Shown piece after piece: positions 1 through 13,100 of a stretch of DNA of 64,000 nt. A model generated the notes under the pieces. It saw only the letters and a program-made list of their open reading frames with translations, was not told the DNA's origin and searched no databases. The first letter of the stretch is position 1. The number at the start of each line of letters is the position of its first letter. Location of the stretch: positions 62,001 to 126,000 of the forward strand of contig NW_024883101.1 in the NCBI RefSeq assembly GCF_019059575.1. The letters run 5' to 3'. A program made the translations under genes and the position numbers. This stretch comes from Amphibalanus amphitrite (lineage: Eukaryota > Arthropoda > Thecostraca > Balanomorpha > Balanidae).

Positions 1-1261
1 AGTGTCTTCAATATTGGAGGGTGGATTTGATTAGAAATTAGAATCTGGAGCTGTTTCAAGGTATCGTGAATTTCTAATGGCCAAATTATGTCATTGCGCT
101 AACCACAATCCCTTCCAATACGCTGCCATGCTGTCGCCGTTTCTCAATGGAGCGACGAGCCCAGGCATGCACTGTGCTGCGTTTCGGCACTCGGGGACCA
201 TTCGAATTACTTATGTCGTAAGATAGTGCTCACGTGCCCGTGCAATGGGGGTCCAAACAATATCACGTGCTGTAGGCTCTTTAGATATTCCTGGGCTCCC
301 TGCATTGGGAATGTTGGGCTCGCTATGATCTTTGGCCCGTAGTGCTTGTAGGAGTAGGACCTCTGGCTCGCACGAATATGTGAAGTGGCTCACATGTTTG
401 GATGTTGTGCCTTTTCAGGTTCAGCCTGGGTGGAGGGAAGATCACCAAGCACCTAGCGTTTCCCAACAAACTGAACGTGACCAGGTTCATGACGCGACCT
501 CCGACACAGGGACAGGTGAGCACTAGGGCCTTTGGTGAGACCTTGGGTGAGAGCCATTGAGCGCCAGGGAGCTAGGTGAGCGTTGGTGATGTACCGGTGA
601 TCCTGGCGTCATCAATTACAGCCGGCCAGCGCTGGGTCCTTAGGTGAGTGATTGTTCTCATGGTGAGCTCCAGTGAGCGCCGGTGAGTGCCGGTGGGTGT
701 AGGTGAGTGCCAGTGAGGGCTGGTGAGCTTTGGGTTGTTGGGTGTTCTATAGAGCCTTGGTTGGGTGTGAGACTGAGCGGCAGTGATGGCGTCGGGCCGA
801 TATGGTAAATGCGGTAATCGATGCGGTAATGCATGCTCAGGCATCACATCACAACACCCCCCTATGTGATGTGACTGTCGATATGTGATTAGCTGTGGGG
901 TATGTCATTATGCGACATGACATACCCGACAGCTAAGCCTTTATATTGTTTCCCCCACATACGATAGTTAACGAGACCGTGTTTGTCCTTGTCTAAATCA
1001 CTTGTAAAATGATGCGGATGATCAGTTCGAGCGTACAATAATTTCTCCGCAAATTTGAATCGAAATAGGTTATGCACAATTTTATAAAATGCGGTATTTA
1101 GTTTGCGTTCACATTGATTTTAATGTGCGACTGATTTTGTGCGAAAGAGCACACAACATTGCGCTTCTTCCTTTCTGCAGGTCTTTATTAAATCTACTCA
1201 ATAAACTCTCAGACAATTCGATTTCTGACACATGCCTCGGCTCCTTTTTCTCGTTCCACAG
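1..1261 (+). other. Intron of the USP36-like gene upstream of the first visible exon
   Basis: No exon is recognised. Bases 515-735 are a degenerate repeat rich in GGTGAG/GGTGAGTG words spaced about 10-20 bases apart. Bases 822-857 contain a roughly 36-bp sequence seen again at 2248-2284 (gcggtaatgc, then ctcaggcatcacat). The 3' end is a typical acceptor, a pyrimidine-rich stretch then CACAG at 1257-1261. Confidence 0.5.
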
Positions 1262-1378
1262 GTGGTCTACTCGCTGGTGTCCCTGATCAACCACATGGGC
1301 CCGTCGCAGAACTGCGGCCACTACACGGCCATGGCCAAGGCCGCCAACGGACAGGTGTACCTCTTCGACGACGCCTCG
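1262..1378 (+). CDS. USP36: USP36-like exon: catalytic His box
   Basis: The 39 codons contain VVYSLVSLINHMG, NCGHYTAMAKA, then QVYLFDDAS. This is the USP His box: in the family the histidine of CGHY is the catalytic base, and the Asp-Asp before the exon end is the usual Asp region. Flanks are CACAG and GTGAGT. The exon is GC-rich compared with its AT-rich introns, as are the other exons of this gene. It follows the preceding exon in phase 0 and joins exon 15819-15921 in phase 0, giving DDAS-VRMTSL, a classic USP junction. Confidence 0.92.
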
Positions 1379-1693
1379 GTGAGTGACGAGGGGCTGTGTC
1401 CTGCGCCGGAGGGATCGCGACAGTTACCCACCCCTTCCCTGGGAGTAGCCTGTACCAAAGTCGGCGGTCGCTTTAAGAACCCCACTCCAGAGACAGAGTC
1501 AACCTTCCTGGCTTTATGCTGCCCAAGTGGCTTGTCAGAGCCCTGGCGTTAGGTGATTTTTTTCCTCAGTTCTCCATGCAATCTTATTCCCTGCTTTATG
1601 GGCGCCAATGACCACTGTAGTCCGTGCGCCCCCCCCCCCAAAAAAAAACAATTCATCATCATCATCATCATTATTCCCTGCTTTCTTCTTTTC

Positions 1694-1808
<115 letters not shown>

Positions 1809-3745
1809 CTCCCCTCTTCCTTCCCCCATGACTCCCCCGCACTTTCCCTGTCTTTACCATTCACTATGTAGGTAACTAAATAAATTAGCGATCATCTGTA
1901 CTGCGACCACCCGAAAAACGTCTGTCTCAGTGACGAGCCAGTGTGGGACTCGTCTTTCTGTGTGCTTCTGCTCTCAGAGCTGGAGAATTGTCAAAATCTC
2001 AGGGGTGATTTTCAGCACCTGACGAGTGGCAACGTCAAACATTTGCTAGTAAAGCGCATGCAGGTACGCTTTCCCAACAGCATCACTGTCCTTGCGACTT
2101 ATGCAAAACATTTTGTGTCTCAGATGGAATGTAAGCCGCCACTGGAACATGATAATATGGTAATCTTTGAATTTCAGGGGGTGCTCGAGCACCCCCAAAC
2201 CCCTAATTCTCCACCCGTCTGCTGTGTGTCCTGACACCCACCCACGCGGTAATGCTATCTCAGGCATCACATGAAACAACACCTTGGCCCGCCGGGAGTC
2301 CCGAGTCCCGTCGGCAGGCTTCTATGGGCCGTCTTGACTGTCAGGGAGTCGGTAATGGTTGTAACTATCCGCTGGGTTGGTGCCAGTGACGTCAAAAGTA
2401 AGCTGGTCCGCTGAGGCTGTACGTGTGGCACAGATGATTGTGGAGCTTTGAATGATGGGGACGGGAGGGCTAGGGCTGGGTTTTTGCTTCCGTTATGAAA
2501 ATATTTTCTGTGACTGCCGTCCTTGTTATGCGAGACTCTAGGCATTGTAAAGCCATTTGATGTCTTATATAATAAAGTTCAGTTCCTCACAGAATTGCTT
2601 TTAATTCAGTGTGTTGCGATCATGATAGATGAACTGTTGATTTAGACGCAGCTACGTACTTTGCTGCTGATGTGTCTTATATTTTAGCCTCGCTATCAAT
2701 TACGGACTATCATATAAATAAGTTTATAGAGTGCTATGATGTTGCATTGAAACGTCTTTTCTTCAGTCAGTAATATTGTACTGAAGAATAACTAAGCTTC
2801 TAGACGTCCAGTCGAGACGGGAAAAAGACCAATTGATCCCAAATTTTCTCCATCATTTAATGGCCAACGCGACGCGGAGCGATCCATGATATCTTGTCTG
2901 GGCTGTTTGCCAAAATTCTCTGCAATATTCCAGCCTCGGCACGGTTAGATAAAAAGGGCACATCTGACTCCAAGAAAAGCTTCCGAGAAAGCAGCTTCTC
3001 TTCATGTGATACTAGGATCGGTTAAGCATTACTAGGCCACCACATCTTGATACAAAATATCAACCTGCAGGCTTAATTGACTCTGCACTGCATTAAACGC
3101 CTCCGTGTGGCTTTGGCTTTACGTGGTTTGCTAATTAGGTTGGTTGGATGCTGTTTTTGTTGTGCTCGTACTGGTTGACTCGTTGATACTAATCGTCGGT
3201 TTGTTTTGACCTCCGTTCAGTGGTTGCCATGGTTACAGCTGTTTTCCGACTTTTTCCGTCGAATGCCGGCTGTTAACCTTCATCCGAGAGAGAGAGAGAG
3301 AACGTCTGTAGTTTTAGTTTCCAGCTACCAGGACATGCCTCGGAACATGTGGCAAAAGCCTCGACGACATTCCGTCTTTTGCTTGGCTGGAGAATTGTGC
3401 TGGACTGTTGGTGCTAGAGCTCTCCCGATTCCACGCCGGCTTGGCTTTGGAGCCACAGCAGACGGCGGAGGTCAAGGTCGCCGCTAGGGTGGCGGCGGAT
3501 TGACTGCGCCTGAGCACCAACAGTTCGGCACAATTCTCCACATATGGCCTTTTGCCAACTTCGTACTTCGCATGTGTTCTAGTTTTGAGCTAGCAAGATA
3601 CTCCATTGAACATATGGTGAAAGCCTGGACGGCATTGCGTCTTTTCTCTACTTCGTATCCATCCATGTCCTATTTTGTGGTTTTCTCTCTCAGTTACATC
3701 GGTAGCTGAGATCAAATTAGCCAGACTGCTGGCACGTGGGAAGGG

Positions 3746-3857
3746 AAGAGATGGTTTTCGTACGCTTATTTTACTTGTTGACAGTTATGGGCGCAAAATG
3801 ACCTTGCAGTCGGCCCGCCCTTAAGCCCCAATAAACAAACAAGAGATGGTTTTCGTA
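3746..3857 (+). mobile_element. 78-bp retroposed 3' fragment with 17-bp target duplication
   Basis: The sequence aagagatggttttcgta occurs at 3746-3762 and again at 3841-3857. The 78 bases between end in taagccccaataaacaaac, a polyadenylation-like A/C-rich tail. A target-site duplication next to such a tail is the mark of target-primed reverse transcription, so this looks like a severely 5'-truncated LINE or SINE. Too little remains to name the clade. Confidence 0.8.
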
Positions 3858-4178
3858 TATCCCGAGGCATTGGATGGTGACTGCTATTTCATTTGCGACA
3901 CCCTTTGTCACGGTGCATATGCGTCTGTGCTGGTCGGTAATGGCGGGGAGCGGTATCAGATGAGCTCAGTGCTGCTGTAACTGGAACCCACGTTTCTCGG
4001 TAGACATAAATTACATATCAGACGAGACGCGGGCGTCAGAAAGGAGTGCGATGCACGCGCAAATCGCTGCAGTGGCAAATCGTGGAAGTGTTTGCATAGA
4101 GCTGGTAGTGTGAGATCAAAGCGCTTTGAAAGCGCTGTCGCCTGCTGGAAGCTGTGTGTAATCCAAGTAGCGCAGGAA

Positions 4179-4291
4179 TTGTTATTGCCTTACTAGAGTC
4201 GGGCTTTGGAACGGAGTTGTTATTGCCTTACTAGAGTCGGGCTTTGGAGCGGAGTTGTTATTGCCTTACTGGAGTCGGGCTTTGGAACTGA
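4179..4291. repeat. 38-bp tandem repeat, three copies
   Basis: Copies begin at 4179, 4217 and 4255 with ttgttattgccttact, followed by gagtcgggctttggaa or a close variant. Copies differ by one to three bases. Confidence 0.95.
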
Positions 4292-4731
4292 GAAGGCGTT
4301 ACCAGAAAAATGAGGATTTTATATATTTTTAGTGTTGCTTGAGCGGCGAATACGCAGAGGAAAGGGTACATAGCTCAACTCTGAACTCAAGGCTAATTTA
4401 CTCCGGCAATACAAATAACACACTTGTTTACACAAGTTATTTACAAAAATTGAACACGAAGTGTAAAATTCGTAAAATGGATGCTTGCTTGCTCTACCTG
4501 AAGTGACTATGCTCTTAACTCAGTTATTGGCCGATTCCTGAGGCGATTTATTTGAATAAAATGGCTGATAAACGAACTATATACAGTTGCTTTATTCAAG
4601 TGTTCAATTCGATTAGAAAGCAACCAAGGTAATAAATGTATATTTCATCTACATAGTAATGCTACCATGCTTTTTTAACCCTAACCCCAATAGGTGAATA
4701 AAATAAAACCCAGAATGCGTTACAATATTTG

Positions 4732-4741
4732 CAACAACAAT

Positions 4742-4785
<44 letters not shown>

Positions 4786-4786
4786 A
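4732..4786. repeat. (AAC)n microsatellite
   Basis: About 55 bp of CAA/AAC repeats with one interruption near the start (ataac). It lies 15 bases upstream of the dispersed repeat at 4801. Confidence 0.97.
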
Positions 4787-4800
4787 CGAACGCATCTCCA

Positions 4801-4930
4801 ACGGGGGGGGGGTACCGTGCCCCCTTTGATTTTGACATTTTAACATTAGCCCTATGGGCGTTGCATGGAAAGAATGGGACCAAAAGTCGGCAGTGCCCCC
4901 CCCCCCCTTAGTTGAAGGTGTTCCGCCGCC
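4801..4930. repeat. Dispersed 130-bp repeat, copy 1
   Basis: Begins with a G homopolymer, then taccgtgccccctttgat, contains gccctatgggcgttgca and gaatgggaccaaaagtcggc, then a C homopolymer and gttgaaggtgttccgcc. A second copy at 34499-34635 matches through nearly its whole length. Neither copy has clear terminal repeats or a target duplication, so the class is unknown. Confidence 0.85.
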
Positions 4931-6873
4931 ACTGCGTATCTCCCTAATGCGGAAAGAAAACCTAGTTTGGGTCTTTTCCCATCATCATAAGAAAAACATT
5001 GGTTAAATTTAGGTAAAGCTGTGTTCGGGCTACATTGACAGTCCCACTTCCTCTCAGAAACAGCCTTTTCGGGACCTGCGAATGTCTGTGTGCAAGTAGC
5101 GGATGCGCGAGTACCTACCAATCTGCTGCTATATTACCCAAAGCCTTAGGCTCAACCATATACCTCTGTATACAGAGGTCTATGGCTCGACACTCAGCAC
5201 ATTGTTGAGAAGTTTCGACCTAGTCTGTGCATGCTTATCAACTCCCTCATTCCCCGCTGGCGAAAGCCATATGACCCTCAAGACGTGCGATATAGTTCAT
5301 AATTGAAATGCGAGCTCTCCGCATAAATTAATGCATACTGATGAAGCTCCATATCCTCTGCTGTATTATTTCGAAGCGCTGACGTGCACCGCAGAGGCCG
5401 TGACGCGTTTCCCTTCTGAAAGAGAGTAACCCGAGGCTCCTCGCTCACGTCCTGATGCCCATTTATGCTCACATCGTGTAGTGAGGTGGATTTCCATCCA
5501 GTTATTGATATCAGTTGCGGACCGGAGTAATCAACATTTATAAAGCATCATGACGCACGGCATTTACAGGAGGCAGTTCTTGCAGAATGGTCCCGCCCCT
5601 TAGTTGGCCTAAACCACGCAGCGATGCATACCGGGATACATGTGTATTGTGTACCTCTTGGTTGTTGCATTTTTTCCTTCATCGTCTATATGTCGATATT
5701 TTTTGCCCAACTGGCTTTGGTAGTTTTCGGATCCGTTGATTTGATAAAGTGGATAGAACACTGTCCATCTAATTGTCTTGACGTTAAATCGGTGAATACA
5801 TTCGCATGGTGCTCGTAAGTAGGCTCATCTTTGCTATGGGGTCAACTACTCACCTTTACTCACCTTGGGGTAGGCCAAAGCCGTATCAGCATGCTACCAA
5901 GTCTTGGCTGAGTGTCTGAATCGGGCTCTCTAAGGTATGCTATTGGGTAACTACGTTTGGACTCAATCTTAGGCTTAGAAAAGGAGCCAAGCATTATTCG
6001 CGTAAACCACGCTGATTGTATGGCATTACGTTTTCAGCGCATTTCAGCGCTGTGTGAGGCTAATTAACATGAAAGAACGGAATGAAAACAGCAGCACCAA
6101 ACAAAGACAGGAACAGATATTAAAGTTTCGGGCGTAAACTAATCTAAGGTCTCATCAAAGTTCTTGAGTGTTTGTCCTAAAATGTTAGCCCGCTTTTTAT
6201 AAAGGAATGTACTTGATATGGCTTCTGTTTTACTCGGTTCTGTCGTATTTTTGAAAGTCTACTTATTCGAAACCTACGCCAGATCCTCCATTTATAGTCG
6301 TTAAACCCATCAGGAAGTTCAATGTCGTATCAGAGTTAGTTGATGATGATGTTCGTTGCTGGTCGGAAGCCGTGTTTCATTTTCTTACATCCGCCTTTTG
6401 TTAAGAGTTGTGCCTCCGTGTCCGATTTTCCAGAACCACAACATCCACACCCGCGCTGTGTGCTCTCAATACCTGCCAAACACGAAGCCTTAGTGTGTGT
6501 GTGCCGTGGTAGTAGGGTCTCGTCGTGTATGAACACTATGAAGTGACGTGGTGATTTCTTTGCCTGCTAACTCGAAAGGTAACGCTGTGATCTGCTCCCG
6601 GATCCTGGCGCCACGCCTAACGCGCACTAATTCAAAGCCGACAAAGCTTTGCTACGGGTCGCCGGGGCATTAGTTGTGAGCTAGCAAGGTGTTTTCGATG
6701 CATTCGTTCTATTCTGGTGTACATTGGCTGAGGTACTGAATTTTTCGATCTGAACTTCCTGCGTTCTCCAGCTAGCAACGCAAAATTCACTGATTATTTT
6801 CGCTGATTAAAGGGACCCTCCCACCTTCAAAAAAGTTAATGAACTGGCATAAAAGTGATGTAGCGTGAATCAC

Positions 6874-6890
6874 AAAGAGCGAAAATGAAC
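6874..6890. repeat. 5' target-site duplication of the LINE
   Basis: The 17-mer aaagagcgaaaatgaac here is repeated exactly at 10097-10113, just after the LINE poly(A). Host sequence continues across the two copies. Confidence 0.93.
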
Positions 6891-9622
6891 CTAACCGTGA
6901 AACGGCTAGTGAACTGGCGGATGCTCAGGGAAAACTAGAAGAGCATAGACAAATTTTGATGAGTGGGAACATAACCCGATCTAGGGTGCAATGGTTTGAA
7001 GAAGGGGAGAGATCGACCAAGTATTTCTTGGGTCTGGAAAAACGCAATTACGTTAGCAAATTAATACCGTGTTTGCAGACAGATGATGGCGAGACAGTTC
7101 AAAATCAAAATGAAATTCTTAGCGTGGTAGAGCATCATTTCAGCGAGATGTTTCGGTCACACGACACGGAAGACGATCCGCTTGAATTTTTGAACTGTGT
7201 AGAACTTCAAAAACTTACTAAGGTCGATATAGACCATATTAAAGTAGCGTTGACATTGAAGGAGGCTGGACACGCCCTTTATGCAATGAAAAACAATAAG
7301 TCGCCAGGTAGTGACGGGTTTCCAGCAGAGTTTTATAAATTCTTTTGGATAGATCTAAAATTTATTGTGATGAGGATGTTGTCGTCTTGCTTCACGTCAC
7401 GAGTCATGCCACCGTCATTAAGAGAAGGTATCATAACTTTGATACCGAAGAGTGGGAAACCCAGGAACCTGATCAATTCATATCGACCTATTACGCTCTT
7501 GAACACAAGTTATAAAATTTTATCCGCTTGTATAGCAAATAGATACAAACAAGTGGTAGGGAAGTTAGTAGATCCAGCACAGACTGGGTTCATTAAAGGT
7601 CGATTTATCGGAGACAATACGCGGTTGATGAGTGATATCATGACGTATTTGGAACATGAAGGACGTTCCGGGATCTTTTTGAGTCTGGATATTGAAGGGG
7701 CGTTCAACACACTAAGCTGGAAATTTATTAGCGCCGCTCTGGATAAGTATAACTTCCCTGCAGAATCCATTAGATGGTTTCATTTGATGAATGAGGGGAC
7801 ATATGCAAGAATTCTATACAATGGACATTTGTCTAACAAAGTTAAACTGCTTAGATCCTGTAGACAGGGGGACCCTGTAAGTCCTTATATTTTCTTGTTG
7901 GCCATTGAGTGTTTAGCTTCACTTGTGAGGCAAAACAAGAATATTCGTGGAATTGCAATAGGTGACGTAGAGAACAAAGTATCATGTTATGCGGATGATA
8001 CCCTCTTTTTCTTAGATGGCTCTGTCAACAGCTGCAGATGCCTTTTTCATGACCTAGGAGTGTTCGCGAAGTTCTCTGGATTGCGCCCGAATATAACTAA
8101 AACCGAGGCTATGTGGGTAGGTTATGATGTACAGAATAAAACAAAGATCTGTGAAGAACTTCCGATTAAATGGACGAAACAGATAAAGGTTCTTGGAATC
8201 ATTTACGAAAATGATATCCAGAAAATGACCAATAATAACTTTGAAAGGAAAAAGGGAGAAATTAATGCGACTATTAAAGACTGGCAGAAAAGATACCTAA
8301 CCATATACGGGAAAATATGTGTAATAAAAAGTCTAATAATACCTAAACTGACACATTTATTCGCGGCACTACCGAATCCATCGCCTGATTTTTTGAAAGA
8401 GTTAAATACGATTCTATTCAATTTTGTATGGAACGGGAAGCGAGATAAGATAAGTAGGAAGAGTCTTGTACAACCGATAGAATATGGAGGAGCTGGAATG
8501 ATAGACGTCAACCTGTACCTTAAGTCGTTGAAAATTGCGTGGGTTAGGCGAATGTTGCAGTCTGATAGCCAGTGGATACAAATTTTTGAAAGTAAAATAG
8601 GTCAGAAGAATTGCATCTGGGATAGAAATGCAGTGTCTTTGCGAAATTTCAGTAGACGAGTGTCATATAGTCGTTTCTGGTGCGAGGTTATGGAAGCAGT
8701 AGCAGACTTAAAAGATGCATATGGAGATTACTCATTAGATGAAATGGCCGCAAGCACGCTTTGGTATTCTGACTTAAGCAAATTTTGCACTAGCAGAATC
8801 AACGAGTGGTATTCTAAGGGGATACATTATTTGAACGATTTACTGAACGCAGACGGTAATATTATGTCATTTGAGGAGATGAAAATTCAATATGGAATAG
8901 AAGGTGTGCAATTTGACTATGATTGTCTGGTGAATAGTTTACCGAGAACCTGGAAGACAGCCAACAAAACTAAGCTAATTGGACCTCTTATAGACCCATG
9001 CTTGTCTTTTATAGTTTCCAAATCACAAGGATCAAAACACATTTATTGGAAGTTGATGCAGAAACAGATTAAAAGCCATGCACATAAATGGGAATGTAAG
9101 TGGAGTGCGATGTTTAGGGAGGTCGCATGGAGTGAAGTTTATACCAATAACAAATTAGCCTCGATTTTTATGCGTTATCGCAGTGCGCAATATAAAATAA
9201 TTACAAGAACATGTGCTACTCAACGATTGCTACATCGGATTGGAGTGGTTGAATCTATAAATTGTAAGAGGTGTTACGAAGTAGAAGATAGCATTGAACA
9301 CAAATTTTGGTTTTGCCCCGTTGTTCAGATTTTCTGGGAATCTATTAAAAATTGGATGCTTACAAATCGAATTATGCAAGAAGGTTCTGAATTTAATGCG
9401 AAGACTGTGCTACTGGGCCTGGGTAAGACGACCCTCTTTAATCATGTAGTTATAGTAGGTAAAATTGTTATTGGAAATAGGGAGAGGTTGAACCTGGATG
9501 AAGTGATCAGGTGGCTTTGTGCTGACCGAGAGCTGGAAAGAATGATTGCGGTGTGTAAGGGTGATCGGAAACACTTTGAGGATAAATGGGAGCGGGCGAA
9601 CGAGGCGTTGATAAGCGAGTAG
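6891..9622 (+). CDS. LINE ORF2 fragment: reverse transcriptase and C-terminal domain
   Basis: The open frame runs from the truncation point to TAG at 9620 (about 910 codons; the first ATG is at 6959). It opens with the linker that precedes RT in L1-like ORF2 (VQWFEEGERSTKYFLGLEK). RT landmarks follow: SPGSDGFPAEFY, LIPKSGKP, NSYRPITLLN, the first catalytic Asp in LDIEGAF (residue 245 counted from 6956), RQGDPVSPYIF, and YADD at about 345. The C-terminus has a Cys/His cluster (CKRC...H...C), as in L1/Tx1 ORF2. The apurinic endonuclease is absent through 5' truncation. RT assignment is certain; the Tx1-like clade is inferred from motif style. Confidence 0.93.
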
Positions 9623-10096
9623 GAGTAGGAGTAGGTTTAGGAGTAGGGATATGCGCTTTGCGCATGGCCCCCGCCCTCCCGGCCAGCCGGCGCGGTGACT
9701 GTCGGGCCGGGCCGTTGGACTGGGACACCGCCTCGCAGAAATGCGCGGCGATGCGGGGGGGGGGGGAGGGGGGCGGCCCGCCTGGAGCGCCGGGGAGGTA
9801 TCCCCCAGATCTCCCCGGCCGGGGGGGGGGGGGTATCCCCCAGATCTCCCCGGGGTCGGGCGGTGAATGCCGGGGGTTAATCACCGCCCGGCCGGGCCAG
9901 GTGGGCTGCATAATTTTAATAATGTTTTTAGTCATGTTGATGTTATGTTTTTTTTTAATTAAGGGTATACTATGTATGATGTGTACGTGTGTACATGTGT
10001 GTAGTGTGTGGTGTGGTGCAACGTGTGCACAATTCCGCTACGGACACACAGCTATGTAATGTTGAAATAAAAATAATAAAAAAAACTAAAAAAAAA
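6891..10096 (+). mobile_element. 5'-truncated L1/Tx1-like LINE with poly(A) tail
   Basis: The insertion lies exactly between two copies of a 17-bp sequence. It begins inside the coding region between endonuclease and reverse transcriptase, has a 3' UTR of about 440 bp after the stop, an AATAAA-type signal at 10066-10079 and a poly(A) end. The 3' UTR is GC-rich (9660-9900), with G homopolymers and a duplicated atcccccagatctccccgg. The coding part is unbroken, so the insertion is probably young. Truncation removes the promoter, any ORF1 and the endonuclease, so this copy should not move by itself. Confidence 0.9.
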
Positions 10097-10113
10097 AAAG
10101 AGCGAAAATGAAC
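10097..10113. repeat. 3' target-site duplication of the LINE
   Basis: Exact second copy of the 17-mer at 6874-6890, directly after the poly(A) run. Confidence 0.93.
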
Positions 10114-13100
10114 ATCTACCAAATTTTACCGGAAAATATTCACCCGTTTTCGAGATATAAGACTTTTATTTTTGTTTACTTTTTGGGAACTCCGCTGTTT
10201 CTATGACGTCACGTAAAGGTTTTCTTTACGTCGGCATTTGGAAGCAATAGTTTGGTATCAAAGTGCGACAAATATTGCGCGAATGATGCGTTTATCTTAT
10301 CAAGGTCAATATATGAATAAAGGATTCCAGGACAATTCTTCTTATGGCATTTCTTCGTATCGCAATTCTTCGTCTGCAAATCTTCGTCAGGGCATTTATT
10401 CGTATCGCATTACTTTGTCTCGCATCAGGGTATATGAAAATCGGCTCGCATTTCTTCTTCAACGCAAATACCTATATGCAAAAGTAAGCATTGAGGGACA
10501 AATAAATGCACCGACGAAGATTTGTAGACGAAGAAATGCGGACGAAAAATTGTGCTACGAAGAAATGTCATGCGAGGATTCGTTCGGGTACCATGACATT
10601 TATGTGATTTCGAAGTCAAGGTTCACAGCTGATCTGCTAGATCAAGCCAAGAATCCAAACTATCAAAAAACCATAAATATTTGTTTGTCTGTCACAGAGG
10701 TCTCAAGCAATATAAGGTTGACATATGTTGAATCAAAAATCTACTGCCACAACTCACATCTCCTGCCTTAGTTTATCATTGTTGTTTTAACTTTCTTTCA
10801 AGAGAAACAGAAGCCAGTATATGATATCACTTCAGATGATTGTTTCAAGATCTGAGTTCAAATGGAAATAAAAGCAAGATCAAGATGAAACAGGGATTAT
10901 TGCTGTTAAAGTAGTTTGGCCATGATACAACAAGCACATAAATCATTAGCCAAATCAAATACTGGTTGGTTTGTCAAGATGTTTGTTGTCTGTCGTCTGT
11001 CGAGCTGCTATGAACACTGAACGCTCTCACTCTTACATTAAAGATAGTAGTTTAAGTTGAATGGTAGTGAGCTGTAATTAGACAAAGCAGCTATTCAGTG
11101 CTCACATCAAGCCAGGCTAGGAAATGGCATCAACTGTGGTGGGAGGAAGCAGGTTCGGCAGCCCTATGTTGTAAACTTCTGTTGTGTCTTGTGTTTGATC
11201 AACTGATGTTTTCTGCTCTGTTTTGTGCAGTGATAGTAGCAGGTAACTGCATGCTTGTCAAATTATGTGAATAAACGAATTCATAACATTGCATTTTTCT
11301 CTCCATGCAAGGAACAAGTAAGATGTTGTAGAAAATGTAATAGAGGGCTGCATTGCTGATTTTGCACTTTATCAGAGCTTTATTAAGAATTGCTTTCCTG
11401 AAAGCTACACACAGGCCACAGCACTGAAATTCACAATGTCATAGCTTTTGGCAGAAAAAAAGAAAAGACTTACCTAGGTAAAATTGGCTGAAAGTATGGC
11501 AGAGCAGGTCTTGATGCGTATGCCCATCCATGTGCTTGCCGAAGCCGAACTGACTGCAACACATTAACTCTGACCCACCATGGTGGCTGGCATATCCTGA
11601 ACTTTCACCACTCTAAACAAGACAACTTTCAGCCCTCAGCATTGTATTAAAACACTGTACATGACACTCAAAATTTGTTTCAGTGCCATCCACGAACATC
11701 AGTCGCCATTCACCACGCCAGTAAAAACAGAATAGATAATAGTTTCAAACCCATGTAGTCAGAGTTACAAGGTCTGCACCTCGAAACAAAATCCAGGTGA
11801 CATTCACCATGCCAGTAAAAAACAGGTACTTAGGTAACGTAACAGCTTCAAATCTGGTAACATGTTGGTCGGACTTTACACTACCATATTTACATAGAAT
11901 AATATGATACCAAACAATAGTGCAACCATTCTGGACAACAAAAGTGTATGATAAAATTAATTTAGAATACTTTGGCAGCATGATTTACGAGCACAGGCAG
12001 GTGTTACCTACCAGCCTTCTCAATGCTCGTAAAACCAACATTGTAGTTTTGATTTTACCTTACATGATAACCCACTTGGCTGCAATGGCACATTTAATTT
12101 AATACTGTGAAAAGACCAGTTATAACCACTTCACAAGCACAATTGCACCTCATGCCGACATCCTTTTCCAGACAGTCAGCAGCGTCTTTCGTCAAAACTG
12201 GAAGATCAATCCCCTTTCAGTTTCAACTGTTAACATCAAAAATATTTCTTCATGGTGTGATCTCCATATGGAAACCTTGCAGGAAAAGAATTAATGTCAA
12301 TTGTCAGCTCTTCAAATTTCTTTGGACTTTAACTTGCAGTAGGTACCATATCCAGTTTGCTTTGATATTTTGTTTTTTATTCCATGTTGAAGTTGAACAC
12401 CAAGCTCCAGATATAGCAGGCAGCTTGATCATCTTCGGCCTTGGTATAATATCAGTCCAAGTTCCAGTGGTGGGTATCTTCTAATATTCAAATTAAAATG
12501 AAACGCAATGGGCTTTCTCAGCGCCGACGACGGATTTCACGTTGATAAAAAAGGGAGCTCAAGGTCAGCAAAACTCGGGTTCAAGGAATGGCGGGCGTTG
12601 AAATGACTGCTGACGTCATCAAAAAACCGCTAATGGTTAAGAGATAGGGACTAAGCTGGTCCCACCCTGCAAGTAAAGGGAAGAAATTTCTTGAACACCA
12701 TAAACCTGCGGGGGTTGCGACCAGGATAAATGGTGGTTTCTGAGCCTGGCCGCAAACTTGGCTATCTCAACTCAAAACTAATGTTAAGGTGGGATGGTCC
12801 CTTTAAATTCGCGCCTTGGCTCTCAAATGTATTAGTCTGTTCGTTTGGTATGTAAACTACATATAACATAGTAGTAGCATTGTGTTTTCATTTGGCGACA
12901 TTCAAGTCATTTGCGCATTATCTTACGGTAATTGAAAATGGAAAATGATTGAGATCAGGACAACACGGACATGGTTTGCCTACAGCCTTCTGGTGCAATC
13001 AGCAGAGTTGTGCGCCGAGTCACTCGCGACACTCCACTGTAACAAGCAATAAACAGCTCAACCGATGAATTCTTCGGTCGTCCTTGCCAATGCCCGCTGA

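Larger units (their letters stand above)
6807..12806. mobile_element. TTAA-flanked DNA transposon, split by a LINE insertion
   Basis: The left end reads ttaaagggaccctcccacc and the right end is its reverse complement with one mismatch (ggtgggatggtccctttaa). The ends overlap TTAA on both sides, as for piggyBac and Kolobok superfamilies, which use TTAA targets. Without the nested LINE the element is about 2.8 kb. No intact transposase is visible; the reading frames at 10238-10771 and 12107-12484 are unassigned. Bases 10330-10590 contain a short motif gcatttcttcg repeated directly and then in inverted orientation. Confidence 0.75.

Noticed and set aside
500-760. Cluster of GGTGAG words as possible decoy donors
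   Set aside because: Unlike 15916-16175, no exon end is copied with them and no exon lies beside them, so this is only a degenerate simple repeat.
4649-4883. Frames with poly-Val or poly-Cys
   Set aside because: Produced by the AAC microsatellite read on the minus strand.
9660-9900. GC-rich frames with Gly/Pro runs after the LINE coding region
   Set aside because: They lie in the LINE 3' UTR, after the ORF2 stop, and reflect G and C homopolymers.
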